Assembly (NCBI RefSeq): GCF_002088945.1
Contig: NZ_NCSU01000007.1
Coordinates: 992,001 to 1,056,000, forward strand
DNA length: 64,000 bases
Reading direction: 5' to 3'
DNA from: Henriciella pelagia
GTDB lineage: Bacteria; Pseudomonadota; Alphaproteobacteria; Caulobacterales; Hyphomonadaceae
Shown here piece after piece: positions 43,698-51,733 of the stretch. The number at the start of each line of letters is the position of its first letter. Position 1 is the first letter of the stretch. The notes beneath the pieces are model-generated. The model saw only the letters and a program-made list of their open reading frames with translations. It made no database searches and was not told the DNA's origin. Both the position numbers and the translations under genes were made by a program.

Positions 43698-45002
43698 CTA
43701 TGATGCCTGGCTCACTTCGGTACTTTTAGTATCAGAGGTGGCAATGCCACAAGCCAGCCCCAAAAGAAAACTGTACACCCACATGATGCCCGGGAGCTCG
43801 AGTGGGAAGTCGATCATACTGTGAAGGCTGAGATAAACGGACACAGCCAGCACCGCAATGACAAAACCCAAATTTGCGCCTTCAACCGGTTTGAGCAGTG
43901 CACGGACTATTCTGCAGTGAATGGCCAGCCAGATGAGGGCCATGATGAGCGTGCCCACGAACCCTGTCTGTAGCAGCCATTGCAAACCGACATTGTGAGC
44001 AGCCCCCAGGGTAACGAGCTGCGGCGCATTCTCGATCGTGGTGAGCTGTTCATTTACCTGGTTGAAGCTGCCAAGACCGTGGCCGAACACCGGATGATGC
44101 TGCCAGGCCTTCCAGTATTCGTGATAGGCCAGCCAGCGATCCTGGGCGTCAACCTGCAGATCGACGGCGCGCGAACCGAGCTGGGTTTCAGTGGCGAGAA
44201 GCAGCGCGATCCCGAACAGGGATACGGCGACTGCCGATGTCGATGCGATCGGGTGTTGCCGTACCGACCTGTTCCAGAAGCGTCTCAGGTCGCGGGCCGA
44301 CAGGACTGAAGCAATGGCCACGACCATCAGGGCGAGCGCGGTCAGGATAAGGCTCGCCCGTGACAGGGAGAGCAGAACACAGCTGGCGCAGACGACAAGA
44401 GCGGAAAGGGAAAGAATGGTTTTGCCGGGCAGCTGGCCGATACGGGACCAGATCGAGATGTCGTGCGATGTGTGGTGGGCGAGCTTGTACGCGATGTGGC
44501 CGGCACTCAATATGACGCCGATGGCCATGAGCGCGGCAAAGCTGTTGGCCGACCCGAAGGTGAATTTCATACGGGACACGCCGGGCGCATCGCCGAAGCT
44601 CAGCCCGTAGACGATCATGGCGAACACCCCGACTGTCATCGCAGTCGCCATGGAGGCATACCAGGCGAGCTTGATGATGTAGCGGTCGCGCCCGAGGATG
44701 CGGCCGGTGCTCCAGATCGCGGCTGCGCCGCAGAGCTGCAGCCATTCGGTGCGCGCGACATCCCAGTTTCCGGCTGCGCCCGATAGCGCCATGGCCGCCA
44801 GCAAGCCTCCGAGAATGAGGGGTTCGGCGGGCGGGGACTTCGCAAGAAACAGCGCGAAGGCGCCAATCAGGAGAAGTCCGAGAACGCAAATGGAGGTGGC
44901 GTAAGCATGATCGGCGCCGCCCATGAAAATGCTCGCCAGCAGCACGCTCAGAACGGCGCCTATGCAGGCTGAACTCGCTGGTTGAATCCAACTTTCCGGC
45001 AT
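43698..45002 (-). CDS. O-antigen ligase/polymerase family membrane protein (Wzy-like)
   Basis: A 434-residue protein with about ten hydrophobic segments and a long periplasmic loop containing the ligase/polymerase signature RWLAYHEYWKAWQHHPVFGHGLGSF near residues 285-310. Proteins of the Wzy_C/O-antigen ligase family polymerise repeat units or attach polysaccharide. It is divergent from the ExoY-type transferase gene with 310 bases between. GGGGGACG lies upstream of the ATG on the minus strand. Polymerase rather than ligase is a guess. Confidence 0.85.
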   Translation of the reverse strand: MPESWIQPASSACIGAVLSVLLASIFMGGADHAYATSICVLGLLLIGAFALFLAKSPPAEPLILGGLLAAMALSGAAGNWDVARTEWLQLCGAAAIWSTGRILGRDRYIIKLAWYASMATAMTVGVFAMIVYGLSFGDAPGVSRMKFTFGSANSFAALMAIGVILSAGHIAYKLAHHTSHDISIWSRIGQLPGKTILSLSALVVCASCVLLSLSRASLILTALALMVVAIASVLSARDLRRFWNRSVRQHPIASTSAVAVSLFGIALLLATETQLGSRAVDLQVDAQDRWLAYHEYWKAWQHHPVFGHGLGSFNQVNEQLTTIENAPQLVTLGAAHNVGLQWLLQTGFVGTLIMALIWLAIHCRIVRALLKPVEGANLGFVIAVLAVSVYLSLHSMIDFPLELPGIMWVYSFLLGLACGIATSDTKSTEVSQAS

Positions 45003-45312
45003 TTATCCGTCCCCCGACTGGACTGGTACAATCGAGGGCCGCGCGCGAGTCAATCGGATTCTTCCGGGCCGCGAAATCATGACGGCTGCGTCACAAGATA
45101 TCTGTGGACGGAGATCAGGAAATCCATACCGCACGAGTTAACCATAAATCTGAATTTTGTTGCCAGATTCTCGAAAATTAACATTGTGTTAATGTATAAA
45201 CTGGTGCAGGATGCAATCAGGCGACGGGACATCGCCTAACAGTACACGGTTCGTCTGGCGCAAGGGACAATTCGCGCTGGGGAGCTTTAATGGGTGGGGG
45301 ACACTTTTTACG
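45003..45312. promoter_or_regulatory. Divergent promoter region with a perfect CtrA-type box
   Basis: 310 bases without a gene between the divergent Wzy-like and ExoY-type genes. An AT-rich part (45130-45205) contains TTAACATTGTGTTAA at 45179-45193, an exact TTAA-N7-TTAA match and a palindrome with arms TTAACA/TGTTAA. The C. crescentus CtrA consensus is TTAA-N7-TTAAC. The right end has a ribosome site GGGGACA (45297-45303). Confidence 0.65.
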
Positions 45313-46020
45313 ATGCGTGGGAATCATATGGAAGGTGCGGTCGGATCGCAGCCGATCGCCACCAGTGCTCGAAAACAGAACAATGGCACGACGGTGGCAT
45401 CGAGATGCGGCACAAGTGTGTACAAACGAGCGTTTGATATTCTCGTTTCAGGATCTTTATTGGTGTTCGGAGCGCCGCTCCTCATCCTCATCGCGCTTGG
45501 CATCAAGCTGCAGGATGGCGGACCGGTGCTGTACTCCCACAAGCGCATTGGTCGTAACAATCGCGAATTCGGCTGCCTGAAGTTCCGCTCGATGGTTACG
45601 GATGCCAATGTGAGACTGGCGGAATACCTACAGAACAATCCGGAGGCGCGCGAAGAGTGGGCGCGCACGCAGAAGCTCAGCAATGATCCCCGCATCACGA
45701 CGCTGGGCAAATTTCTTCGCAAGTCATCCCTGGATGAAATTCCACAGCTATGGAACATCCTGCGCGGGGACATGTCCCTCGTAGGGCCGCGGCCGATCGT
45801 GCATGATGAAGTGCCGCGCTATGGCGACCATATTCGCTATTATCTCAGCGCGCGTCCTGGCCTCACCGGTCTCTGGCAGGTCAGCGGGCGCAGCGACACG
45901 TCCTATGATTACAGGGTCAATCTCGACGTGAACTATGTGGAGAACTGGCATCTCGGGAAAGACATCATGATCATGGTGAAGACGATCCCGGCCGTGCTGG
46001 AAGCACGCGGCGCTCGCTAA
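45313..46020 (+). CDS. ExoY/WbaP-type initiating sugar transferase
   Basis: A 235-residue bacterial sugar transferase that puts the first sugar-phosphate on undecaprenyl phosphate, starting repeat-unit assembly. It has one N-terminal membrane segment (FDILVSGSLLVFGAPLLILIALG), then GPVLYSHKRIGRNNREFGCLKFRSM, LRKSSLDEIPQLWNILRGDMSLVGPRP and RPGLTGLWQVSGRSD, all hallmarks. ATG at 45313 follows GGGGACA with a spacing of nine; an ATG at 45328 is possible. The preferred sugar is often galactose or glucose, and galE upstream would fit galactose. Only the family is certain. Confidence 0.93.
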   Translation: MRGNHMEGAVGSQPIATSARKQNNGTTVASRCGTSVYKRAFDILVSGSLLVFGAPLLILIALGIKLQDGGPVLYSHKRIGRNNREFGCLKFRSMVTDANVRLAEYLQNNPEAREEWARTQKLSNDPRITTLGKFLRKSSLDEIPQLWNILRGDMSLVGPRPIVHDEVPRYGDHIRYYLSARPGLTGLWQVSGRSDTSYDYRVNLDVNYVENWHLGKDIMIMVKTIPAVLEARGAR

Positions 46021-46076
46021 GCCCACGCGGCCCGGAGCTTGCACCGGTCCCCTTCAGGTAGACTGAAAGGACTGAC

Positions 46077-47225
46077 ATGCGTGTCGCCCTTGTACATTAC
46101 TGGCTGAACGGGATGCGAGGCGGTGAGCGGGTGCTCGAAACCTTCGCGGAAATGTTTCCGGATGCCGACATCTTCACACACGTTGTTGACCGGTCGAAAC
46201 TGTCCGAGACGCTGAACCGTCACACGATCCACACCAGCTTTATTTCCAGGCTCCCGTTCGCCAACAGGCACTATCAGAAATACCTGCCATTCATGCCGCG
46301 AGCGCTGGAAGAGCTGGACCTGTCGGAATACGATCTCGTCATCTCCTCCGAATCCGGGCCGGCAAAGGGTGTGATCACCAAGCCGGGGTCTTTCCATCTT
46401 TGTTATTGCCACTCCCCGATGCGTTATATCTGGGACCAGTATCACCACTATCACGCATCTGCCGGCTGGCCCGCCAAAATCCTGTTTCCGGGTATCGCGC
46501 ATCGCCTGCGCACCTGGGATGTGGCAAGTGCCGCCCGCGTGGACCGGTTTGTCGCCAACTCGAACTTTGTCGCCAAGCGGATCGAGAAATTCTACCGCCG
46601 GGAGTCCGATGTGATTTTTCCGCCGGTGGCGGTTGATGAGTTTTCCGCGGTCACGCCGGACGAGGGCGCGGACTACTTCCTCGCTGCGGGCGAACTGGTC
46701 GGATACAAGCGCTTCGACCTCGTTGTCGATGCCTTTAACGAACTCGGCCTGAAACTCATCATTGTCGGAGATGGTGAGGAGCGTGCAGCGCTGGAAAAGA
46801 AGGCGCGCGACAACATCACATTCCTCGGCCGCGTCCCGTTTGCAGAACTGAAGCGCCACTTTGCGAGCTGCAAGGCGCTGATTTTCCCGGGCGAGGAAGA
46901 CTTCGGCATGATTCCGGTGGAAGTCATGGCGGCGGGAAAGCCGGTCATTGCTTATGGTCGGGGTGGCGCTCTGGACACGGTCGTGCCCGGCGTTTCGGGC
47001 ATCCTGGTCAACGAGCAGAGTGTTGCGGCCTTCGTCTCGGCGATCGAGCGATTTGATCCGAAAGACTTCTCGCGCGAGCAGCTCATCGAGCATGCGCAGA
47101 CGTTCAGCAAGGCGGTGTTCAAGTCAAAGATCCGGACCCTACTCAGCGAGCAGGGAATCGAGCTCAATCGTCTGGAAGTTCATGAGGGCGGACCTGCGAC
47201 CCCACGGCTCTCTGGTACTGGTTGA
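46077..47225 (+). CDS. Glycosyltransferase family 4 (GT-B)
   Basis: A 382-residue glycosyltransferase. MRVALVHYWLNGMRGGERVLE is a GT4 donor-side loop; SPMRYIWDQYHHY and GEEDFGMIPVEVMAAGKPVIAYGRGGA (the E(x7)E motif of the C-terminal domain) are present. It should add a sugar to the lipid-linked repeat, probably a GDP-mannose or UDP-sugar, but the donor is not readable. Its 3' end overlaps the convergent hypothetical gene by 62 bases. AAAGGA precedes the ATG. Confidence 0.92.
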   Translation: MRVALVHYWLNGMRGGERVLETFAEMFPDADIFTHVVDRSKLSETLNRHTIHTSFISRLPFANRHYQKYLPFMPRALEELDLSEYDLVISSESGPAKGVITKPGSFHLCYCHSPMRYIWDQYHHYHASAGWPAKILFPGIAHRLRTWDVASAARVDRFVANSNFVAKRIEKFYRRESDVIFPPVAVDEFSAVTPDEGADYFLAAGELVGYKRFDLVVDAFNELGLKLIIVGDGEERAALEKKARDNITFLGRVPFAELKRHFASCKALIFPGEEDFGMIPVEVMAAGKPVIAYGRGGALDTVVPGVSGILVNEQSVAAFVSAIERFDPKDFSREQLIEHAQTFSKAVFKSKIRTLLSEQGIELNRLEVHEGGPATPRLSGTG

Positions 47226-47766
47226 ACGGAATAAGTTCTGACTGTGCGTAGCGGCGGGCATCGGCCAGGAATTCGTGGTCCGAGTGCCACCAGCGCAGGA
47301 AATCGGCGCCCTGGAAGACGGACCGCCTGATCTGTTCTGGCACATCCTGCCAGTAGAGCAGCACGTATTGCAGGCGCCAGCGCAGCAGGTCCTTGCTGCA
47401 ATATCCGCACTGCTTGATTGACAGGTTCAGGCTTTCGGCCGCGTCGCGCGAGAACCGGCCGGCATCCAGCGACTGCAGATAAGACAGCCTCGCCAGCGCA
47501 TCCGCATTATGCGGCGATCGCTCAAGTCCTGCGTTCAGGAGCTGCATGCCGAGTTCGCGCCCGGAGTGGTCGCCGGCATCCATCCTGTCGGCTGCCGCAA
47601 AAAGCAGGGCCGCAGGTCTGCCGTCTTCAATGAGGTCTCGAGCACTGGCGGCGGAAATTCCGTCGCGGGCGATTGATGCGGCTGTCAGTTCGTCCCGGAA
47701 TGAGACAACCGAGACGATCACGCCTGCGATCAGAAGTGCCAAAGTGGCGAGGAGGCGTATGGGCAT
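47164..47766 (-). CDS. Hypothetical membrane-anchored protein
   Basis: A 200-residue protein I do not recognise. It begins MPIRLLATLALLIAGVIVSVV, one N-terminal membrane segment, after which the chain is helical and periplasmic-looking (AADRMDAGDHSGRELGMQLLNAGLERSP, then a tetratricopeptide-like NADALARLSYLQ). A Cys pair sits in QCGYCSKDLL, short of a haem-binding CXXCH. The 3' end overlaps the GT4 gene by 62 bases in convergent orientation. A GTG at 47781 could extend it by five residues. Placement in the polysaccharide locus suggests a related role; none is shown. Confidence 0.7.
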   Translation of the reverse strand: MPIRLLATLALLIAGVIVSVVSFRDELTAASIARDGISAASARDLIEDGRPAALLFAAADRMDAGDHSGRELGMQLLNAGLERSPHNADALARLSYLQSLDAGRFSRDAAESLNLSIKQCGYCSKDLLRWRLQYVLLYWQDVPEQIRRSVFQGADFLRWWHSDHEFLADARRYAQSELIPFNQYQRAVGSQVRPHELPDD

Positions 47767-47973
47767 GGAAGGATAGGTCACGGGGCCGTTTTCGCTCCTC
47801 GCTTAACACTTTGTTTTCGACTTGATCTCACATTCGCTTTGTAAATTGAAGGCGTCTGTAATCAATACAGCCAGACTCAATGCATGCGAAGTATTCAGAG
47901 AAACTCTGATTTATTTTGAACCATGCTTGTAATGGCGCGTTCGATTTTCAGAGCACTGCGTAGAGAGTTGGCC

Positions 47974-48129
47974 ATGAACCAGAATACAACGTTTCCGGAA
48001 CTCTTGATGTCAGACGAAAGAGATGATTCAGAAGCGAAGTGGCCTCTATGGAGAACTTTCGTTTTCTTCATTGTTTTCTGCAGTCTCGCCTGGACCGGAA
48101 TATTCATGCTCATTTCCCGAGCATTCTGA
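47974..48129 (+). CDS. Small single-pass membrane protein
   Basis: A 51-residue protein with an acidic N-terminus (MNQNTTFPELLMSDERDD) and one hydrophobic segment (TFVFFIVFCSLAWTGIFML). An upstream ATG at 47923 would add 17 residues rich in Arg; I prefer the shorter form but the choice is uncertain. It lies between the hypothetical and the phosphoesterase gene in the polysaccharide locus. Small size and single TM are compatible with a regulatory or accessory peptide; function unknown. Confidence 0.5.
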   Translation: MNQNTTFPELLMSDERDDSEAKWPLWRTFVFFIVFCSLAWTGIFMLISRAF

Positions 48130-48234
48130 CCACCTCAATAATTCCACAATCCTCCGTAATGGTGCTGGCCAGATAATTGCTTTATAGTAATTTTGCGTCA
48201 GTAATACAGGTTGGCGTCGTCCAGGGGGACACGA

Positions 48235-49176
48235 TTGACTCGCCAGGCGATAGGAAAATCCATTGCAGCGACTTGGCGTGCCTTAAGGGCACGCGCGAGT
48301 AACGCAGCCGCTTGGACGAAATCCAGGCTTGTGGGTTGGGCTGGCAGTGTTCAGAAGCTCCTGGCGCGCTGGTCGCTGTCCGGGCCCGCCAGACGGGTGG
48401 CCAAGCTTGCCGAGCCAGAAGAGGCGAGCGCTCCCCAGCTGGCGGCGGTTTCCACGGCGCCGGAGGCCAGTGTCCCGGACGGCGTTGTCGTTTACGCGAT
48501 TGGGGACATTCATGGCCGGTGCGACCTGTTGGAAAACCTGCTTGAGCGGCTTGAGGAGGATGCACAGTCCACCGAAGAGCCGCACCTTGTCTTTCTTGGG
48601 GATTATATTGATCGTGGCCTGCAATCGCGTCAGGTCATCGAGATGTTGCTAGCGCTGAATGAGCGCTGGCCGACCGCGACGTTCCTGAAAGGCAACCATG
48701 AAGAGGCCCTGCTGAAATTCCTCGATCGGCCCGAATACGGGCCAAACTGGGCGACCTATGGCGGACGGGAGACGCTTGTTTCCTATGGCGTCCGGCCGCC
48801 GCGCAGTTTCACAATGAACGAGGAATGGCGGATCGCCCATGACGACTTCATTGCAAAGTTTCCGCAGGACCATCTCCATTTTCTCAGGACGCTGGACGTC
48901 AGCAAGCGCATTGGCGGATATGGATTTGTGCATGCCGGCGTGAAGCCTGGCCGTCCGTTCGAGGAGCAGTCCGAAAATGACATGCTGTGGATCCGGGACG
49001 AGTTCCTGACAGCAACCGGCCGGGAAGACCTTGTGGTCGTCCATGGCCACACGCCCGTGGATCACGCCTATAGTGACAACCGGCGTATCAACATAGATAC
49101 AGGCGCGTATTTTTCTGGCCGGCTGACTGCTGTGCGGTTAGAAGGCGATACAATGCGTTACATTTCAACCCGTTAG
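48235..49176 (+). CDS. Metallophosphoesterase (Ser/Thr protein phosphatase-type)
   Basis: A 313-residue phosphoesterase. The metal-binding signatures are present in order: GDIHGRCD (about residue 88), GDYIDRG (about 122) and GNHEEA (about 157), with HGHTPVDHAYSDNRRINIDTG near the C-terminus. These are typical of PPP-type protein phosphatases and Ap4A hydrolases. Residues 1 to about 80 are basic and look unstructured. The start is TTG at 48235 after GGGGACA. It lies just before wza; the window has no Wzb-type tyrosine phosphatase, so it could dephosphorylate the Wzc-like kinase, but this is inference. Confidence 0.87.
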   Translation: MTRQAIGKSIAATWRALRARASNAAAWTKSRLVGWAGSVQKLLARWSLSGPARRVAKLAEPEEASAPQLAAVSTAPEASVPDGVVVYAIGDIHGRCDLLENLLERLEEDAQSTEEPHLVFLGDYIDRGLQSRQVIEMLLALNERWPTATFLKGNHEEALLKFLDRPEYGPNWATYGGRETLVSYGVRPPRSFTMNEEWRIAHDDFIAKFPQDHLHFLRTLDVSKRIGGYGFVHAGVKPGRPFEEQSENDMLWIRDEFLTATGREDLVVVHGHTPVDHAYSDNRRINIDTGAYFSGRLTAVRLEGDTMRYISTR

Positions 49177-49188
49177 GGAGGGCAATAC

Positions 49189-49776
49189 ATGCCGAAGTAT
49201 TCAATTCACGCTTTTCTCGGCGTTCTGCTCTGCTGGCTGCTTGCCGCGTGCGAATCCGTGCCGATCGTTTCGCCGCAGGCGGGCGCAGGGGACACGGCCA
49301 TCTCCGAGCGCGTTGCGACTGAATACACGCTCGGCCCGGCCGACAAGATGCGGGTCACAGTATTCAATGAGCCGGAACTGTCTGGTGAGTTTGTGGTCGA
49401 CGGACAGGGCTATGTGTCCATGCCTCTTATCGGTGAGATTGATGTCGACGGCCTGACGGTCCGGCAGTTCCAGCGTCTGGCTGAGGAAAAATTCGCCGCC
49501 GGCTTCCTGCGCGAACCGCGTGTGAACGCAGAGGTCACGAATTACCGGCCCTATTATATCCTGGGCGAAATCGCGCGACCGGGAGAATATCCTTACACGA
49601 ATGGCCTCACAGTGATGAATGCGATTGCGACAGCCGAGGGGTTTACCTACCGCGCCAACCGCAAAATCGTAATGATCAAGGGCGTGGACGATGATCAGGA
49701 ATACCGGATTGAGCTGAAACCAACCACCAAGGTGCAACCTGGTGACACGATCCGGGTGGTTGAAAGATTTTTCTGA
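49189..49776 (+). CDS. Polysaccharide export outer-membrane lipoprotein (Wza/OPX family)
   Basis: A 195-residue OPX lipoprotein. The signal ends WLLAAC (lipobox). YTLGPADKMRVTVFNEPELSGEFVVDGQGYVSMPLIGEIDVDGLT is the Poly_export domain split as usual, followed by the SLBB-like YYILGEIARPGEYPYTNGLTVMNAIA. It is shorter than E. coli Wza (about 380), as in other OPX proteins with fewer domains; such proteins often rely on a separate beta-barrel, and one is encoded at 50427. It follows the phosphoesterase gene by 12 bases. Confidence 0.93.
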   Translation: MPKYSIHAFLGVLLCWLLAACESVPIVSPQAGAGDTAISERVATEYTLGPADKMRVTVFNEPELSGEFVVDGQGYVSMPLIGEIDVDGLTVRQFQRLAEEKFAAGFLREPRVNAEVTNYRPYYILGEIARPGEYPYTNGLTVMNAIATAEGFTYRANRKIVMIKGVDDDQEYRIELKPTTKVQPGDTIRVVERFF

Positions 49777-49855
49777 GGATTCTCCAAAAATCTCGTGCAA
49801 TTGTCGTATCGTTAAGGTACCGTAATGTTAGCTTGAACGCTACGGGGACAATACA

Positions 49856-50329
49856 ATGAAGATCCACTTTGCCGTGGCTGGTGTGCTCGCAGGCGCACTC
49901 GCCGCTCCAGGGGCCATCGCCGCCAATAATGACGTATCGAACGCGCAACTCTATGCGTCGCTGATCAAGAACAATTTCCAGTGTGACGCGCTCATTCCAG
50001 CCGCGGAGCAGATTGAAGCCTCATTTGCCAATTGGGACGCCATCGATCGAGCCGAGATCGTGGACGCCTTCACCTTGCTTGCTCAGCCCGAACAGGAAGC
50101 GTGCGGGTCCTTGCGGTCCTATGCGGCATTCATGTCCGGGCTGGCTGGCTCCAGCCCTGCGGTGTTTGATGCCGAGCTTCATCTGTCGAAGCGGTCAGTG
50201 TCCACAGGAACGAGGTCGTCGCGCGGCGATCGCTTCAAGGCGGCAAAGTCTGACTTCAGCCTGTTTTCGCAATCGTCTGAAATGCCGTCTTCGTACTCGC
50301 CAGAGAAGACATCGGACTATCGGAACTAG
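49856..50329 (+). CDS. Secreted hypothetical protein
   Basis: A 157-residue protein with a clear signal peptide (MKIHFAVAGVLAGALAAPGAIA). The first half of the mature part is helical with two Cys (QCDALIPAAEQ, EACGSLRS) that could form a disulfide; the second half is Ser/Arg/Lys-rich and likely disordered (SVSTGTRSSRGDRFKAAKSD, SSYSPEKTSDYRN). I do not recognise it. A GGGGACA lies before the ATG. Its place between the OPX gene and the beta-barrel gene suggests a periplasmic helper in export. Confidence 0.7.
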   Translation: MKIHFAVAGVLAGALAAPGAIAANNDVSNAQLYASLIKNNFQCDALIPAAEQIEASFANWDAIDRAEIVDAFTLLAQPEQEACGSLRSYAAFMSGLAGSSPAVFDAELHLSKRSVSTGTRSSRGDRFKAAKSDFSLFSQSSEMPSSYSPEKTSDYRN

Positions 50330-50426
50330 GCCGCAGACGGCCGCGCAGAAGATTTAATCCGGTGTTGCGGCATTTCGGCATCGTCCTTGCTTGAGCACGG
50401 TAAGGACTCTCCAAGGGGACATTGCA

Positions 50427-51686
50427 GTGGCAAGTATAGTATCAACCCGGATCGCACTTCTGGCCGGCGTAACAGCAGTGGCAGCAGGTTCTGCGACCGC
50501 ACAGTCGAGTTTTTACGAGCGCAATAGGTACGTTTCGGTGACCGAAAGGGCACAACCGGAATATGATCCTGTGCCAATTCGGCTCGGTGCCTTCGAGGCT
50601 CAGCCCGCCCTCCGTATCGGTGCGGGCTACCGTTCGAACCTTTTCGCATCGACGACCAATGAGACCGAAGACAGCTATCTGCAGTTCCGACCGTCTGTTG
50701 ACGTCCAGTCGACCTGGTCACGCCATTCACTGGCCGTTTCCCTGTCATCGGAGTCGACCGAGTATCAGGACACCAGTTCTGAATCGAATACGGACTTTCG
50801 CGGCCGTCTTGCGGGTCGCCTCGACGCCAGCTCTGCCGTGAGCCTTGTCGGAAACGTCATCGCCGAACAGACCTATGAGCCGCGCTCGTCGGTCGCCAGC
50901 AACCCGGCGGCTGTTGAGCCCGTCGAGCAGAACCGGCTTGGCGGCGAGATCGGTGCAGATTACGAGGCAGGGCGGATCAAGGTCCGCGGCCGTGTGTCCT
51001 CCGAAACGATCGATTACCAGGATGTGCGCCTGAATGCCGGCCCGGTGCTGGACCAGGACTTCCGCGACCGTGACGAAACTTCGGCGAGCGTGCGCGTCTC
51101 CTACGCGCCGCAACGCGACTGGGCTGTATTCGCAGAAGGCGTCGTCACCGAGCGTGACTATGATGCGCCGAATGCCTTCAACAATTTCAACCGGGACTCG
51201 CAGGGCACGGTGTTCCGTGTCGGTTCTGACTTCGAGCTGCCTTTCCTTGTCCGCGGAGATGTCGCGGTGGGCTACCATCAGTTCGAATATGACGACCCAG
51301 CATTCGCTGACGTTGACGGCCTTTCTGTGGAAGGCAATGCAAGCTGGTTCGTCACGCAACTGACAACCGTTACCGGTTCTGCGTCACGCCGGGTTGTCGA
51401 TCCGGGCCTGCTCGCCGCAGCTGGCGCAACCCAGACAGATGTGACCCTGCGGATCGACCATGAACTGCGCCGCAACTGGCTGGTCAATGCCTCGGTCGGC
51501 CTGTCCGACTTCGAATATGAGAACATCAACCGGACGGATGAGCGCACGCGCCTGACGCTCGGAACCGAGTGGAAACTCAATCGCAATGCGTCGCTGAACG
51601 GAGCCTTCGAATACGTCGACCAGGACTCCAACCAGCAGCCATTCAGCGAAAACCGCATCATGGTTGGCATCACGGTTCGTCCGTAA
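50427..51686 (+). CDS. Outer-membrane beta-barrel protein of the export system
   Basis: A 419-residue protein with a signal (LLAGVTAVAAGSATAQ) and many short amphipathic strands ending in an aromatic or Arg-rich turn (ALRIGAGYRSNLFAST, FRVGSDFELPFLVRG, HQFEYDDPAF, and RIDHELRRNWLVNASVGLSDFEYEN), closing with ENRIMVGITVRP. This is the pattern of a roughly 16-18-strand barrel of the BBP2 type found next to OPX/Wzc genes. The start is GTG at 50427 after GGGGACA. It could be the outer-membrane pore for the polymer; the smaller OPX protein supports that. Confidence 0.87.
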   Translation: MASIVSTRIALLAGVTAVAAGSATAQSSFYERNRYVSVTERAQPEYDPVPIRLGAFEAQPALRIGAGYRSNLFASTTNETEDSYLQFRPSVDVQSTWSRHSLAVSLSSESTEYQDTSSESNTDFRGRLAGRLDASSAVSLVGNVIAEQTYEPRSSVASNPAAVEPVEQNRLGGEIGADYEAGRIKVRGRVSSETIDYQDVRLNAGPVLDQDFRDRDETSASVRVSYAPQRDWAVFAEGVVTERDYDAPNAFNNFNRDSQGTVFRVGSDFELPFLVRGDVAVGYHQFEYDDPAFADVDGLSVEGNASWFVTQLTTVTGSASRRVVDPGLLAAAGATQTDVTLRIDHELRRNWLVNASVGLSDFEYENINRTDERTRLTLGTEWKLNRNASLNGAFEYVDQDSNQQPFSENRIMVGITVRP

Positions 51687-51733
51687 CGCCCGCAAAATGC
51701 GGTACTTGACGGCGACCTAGAGGGACAAAGAAA

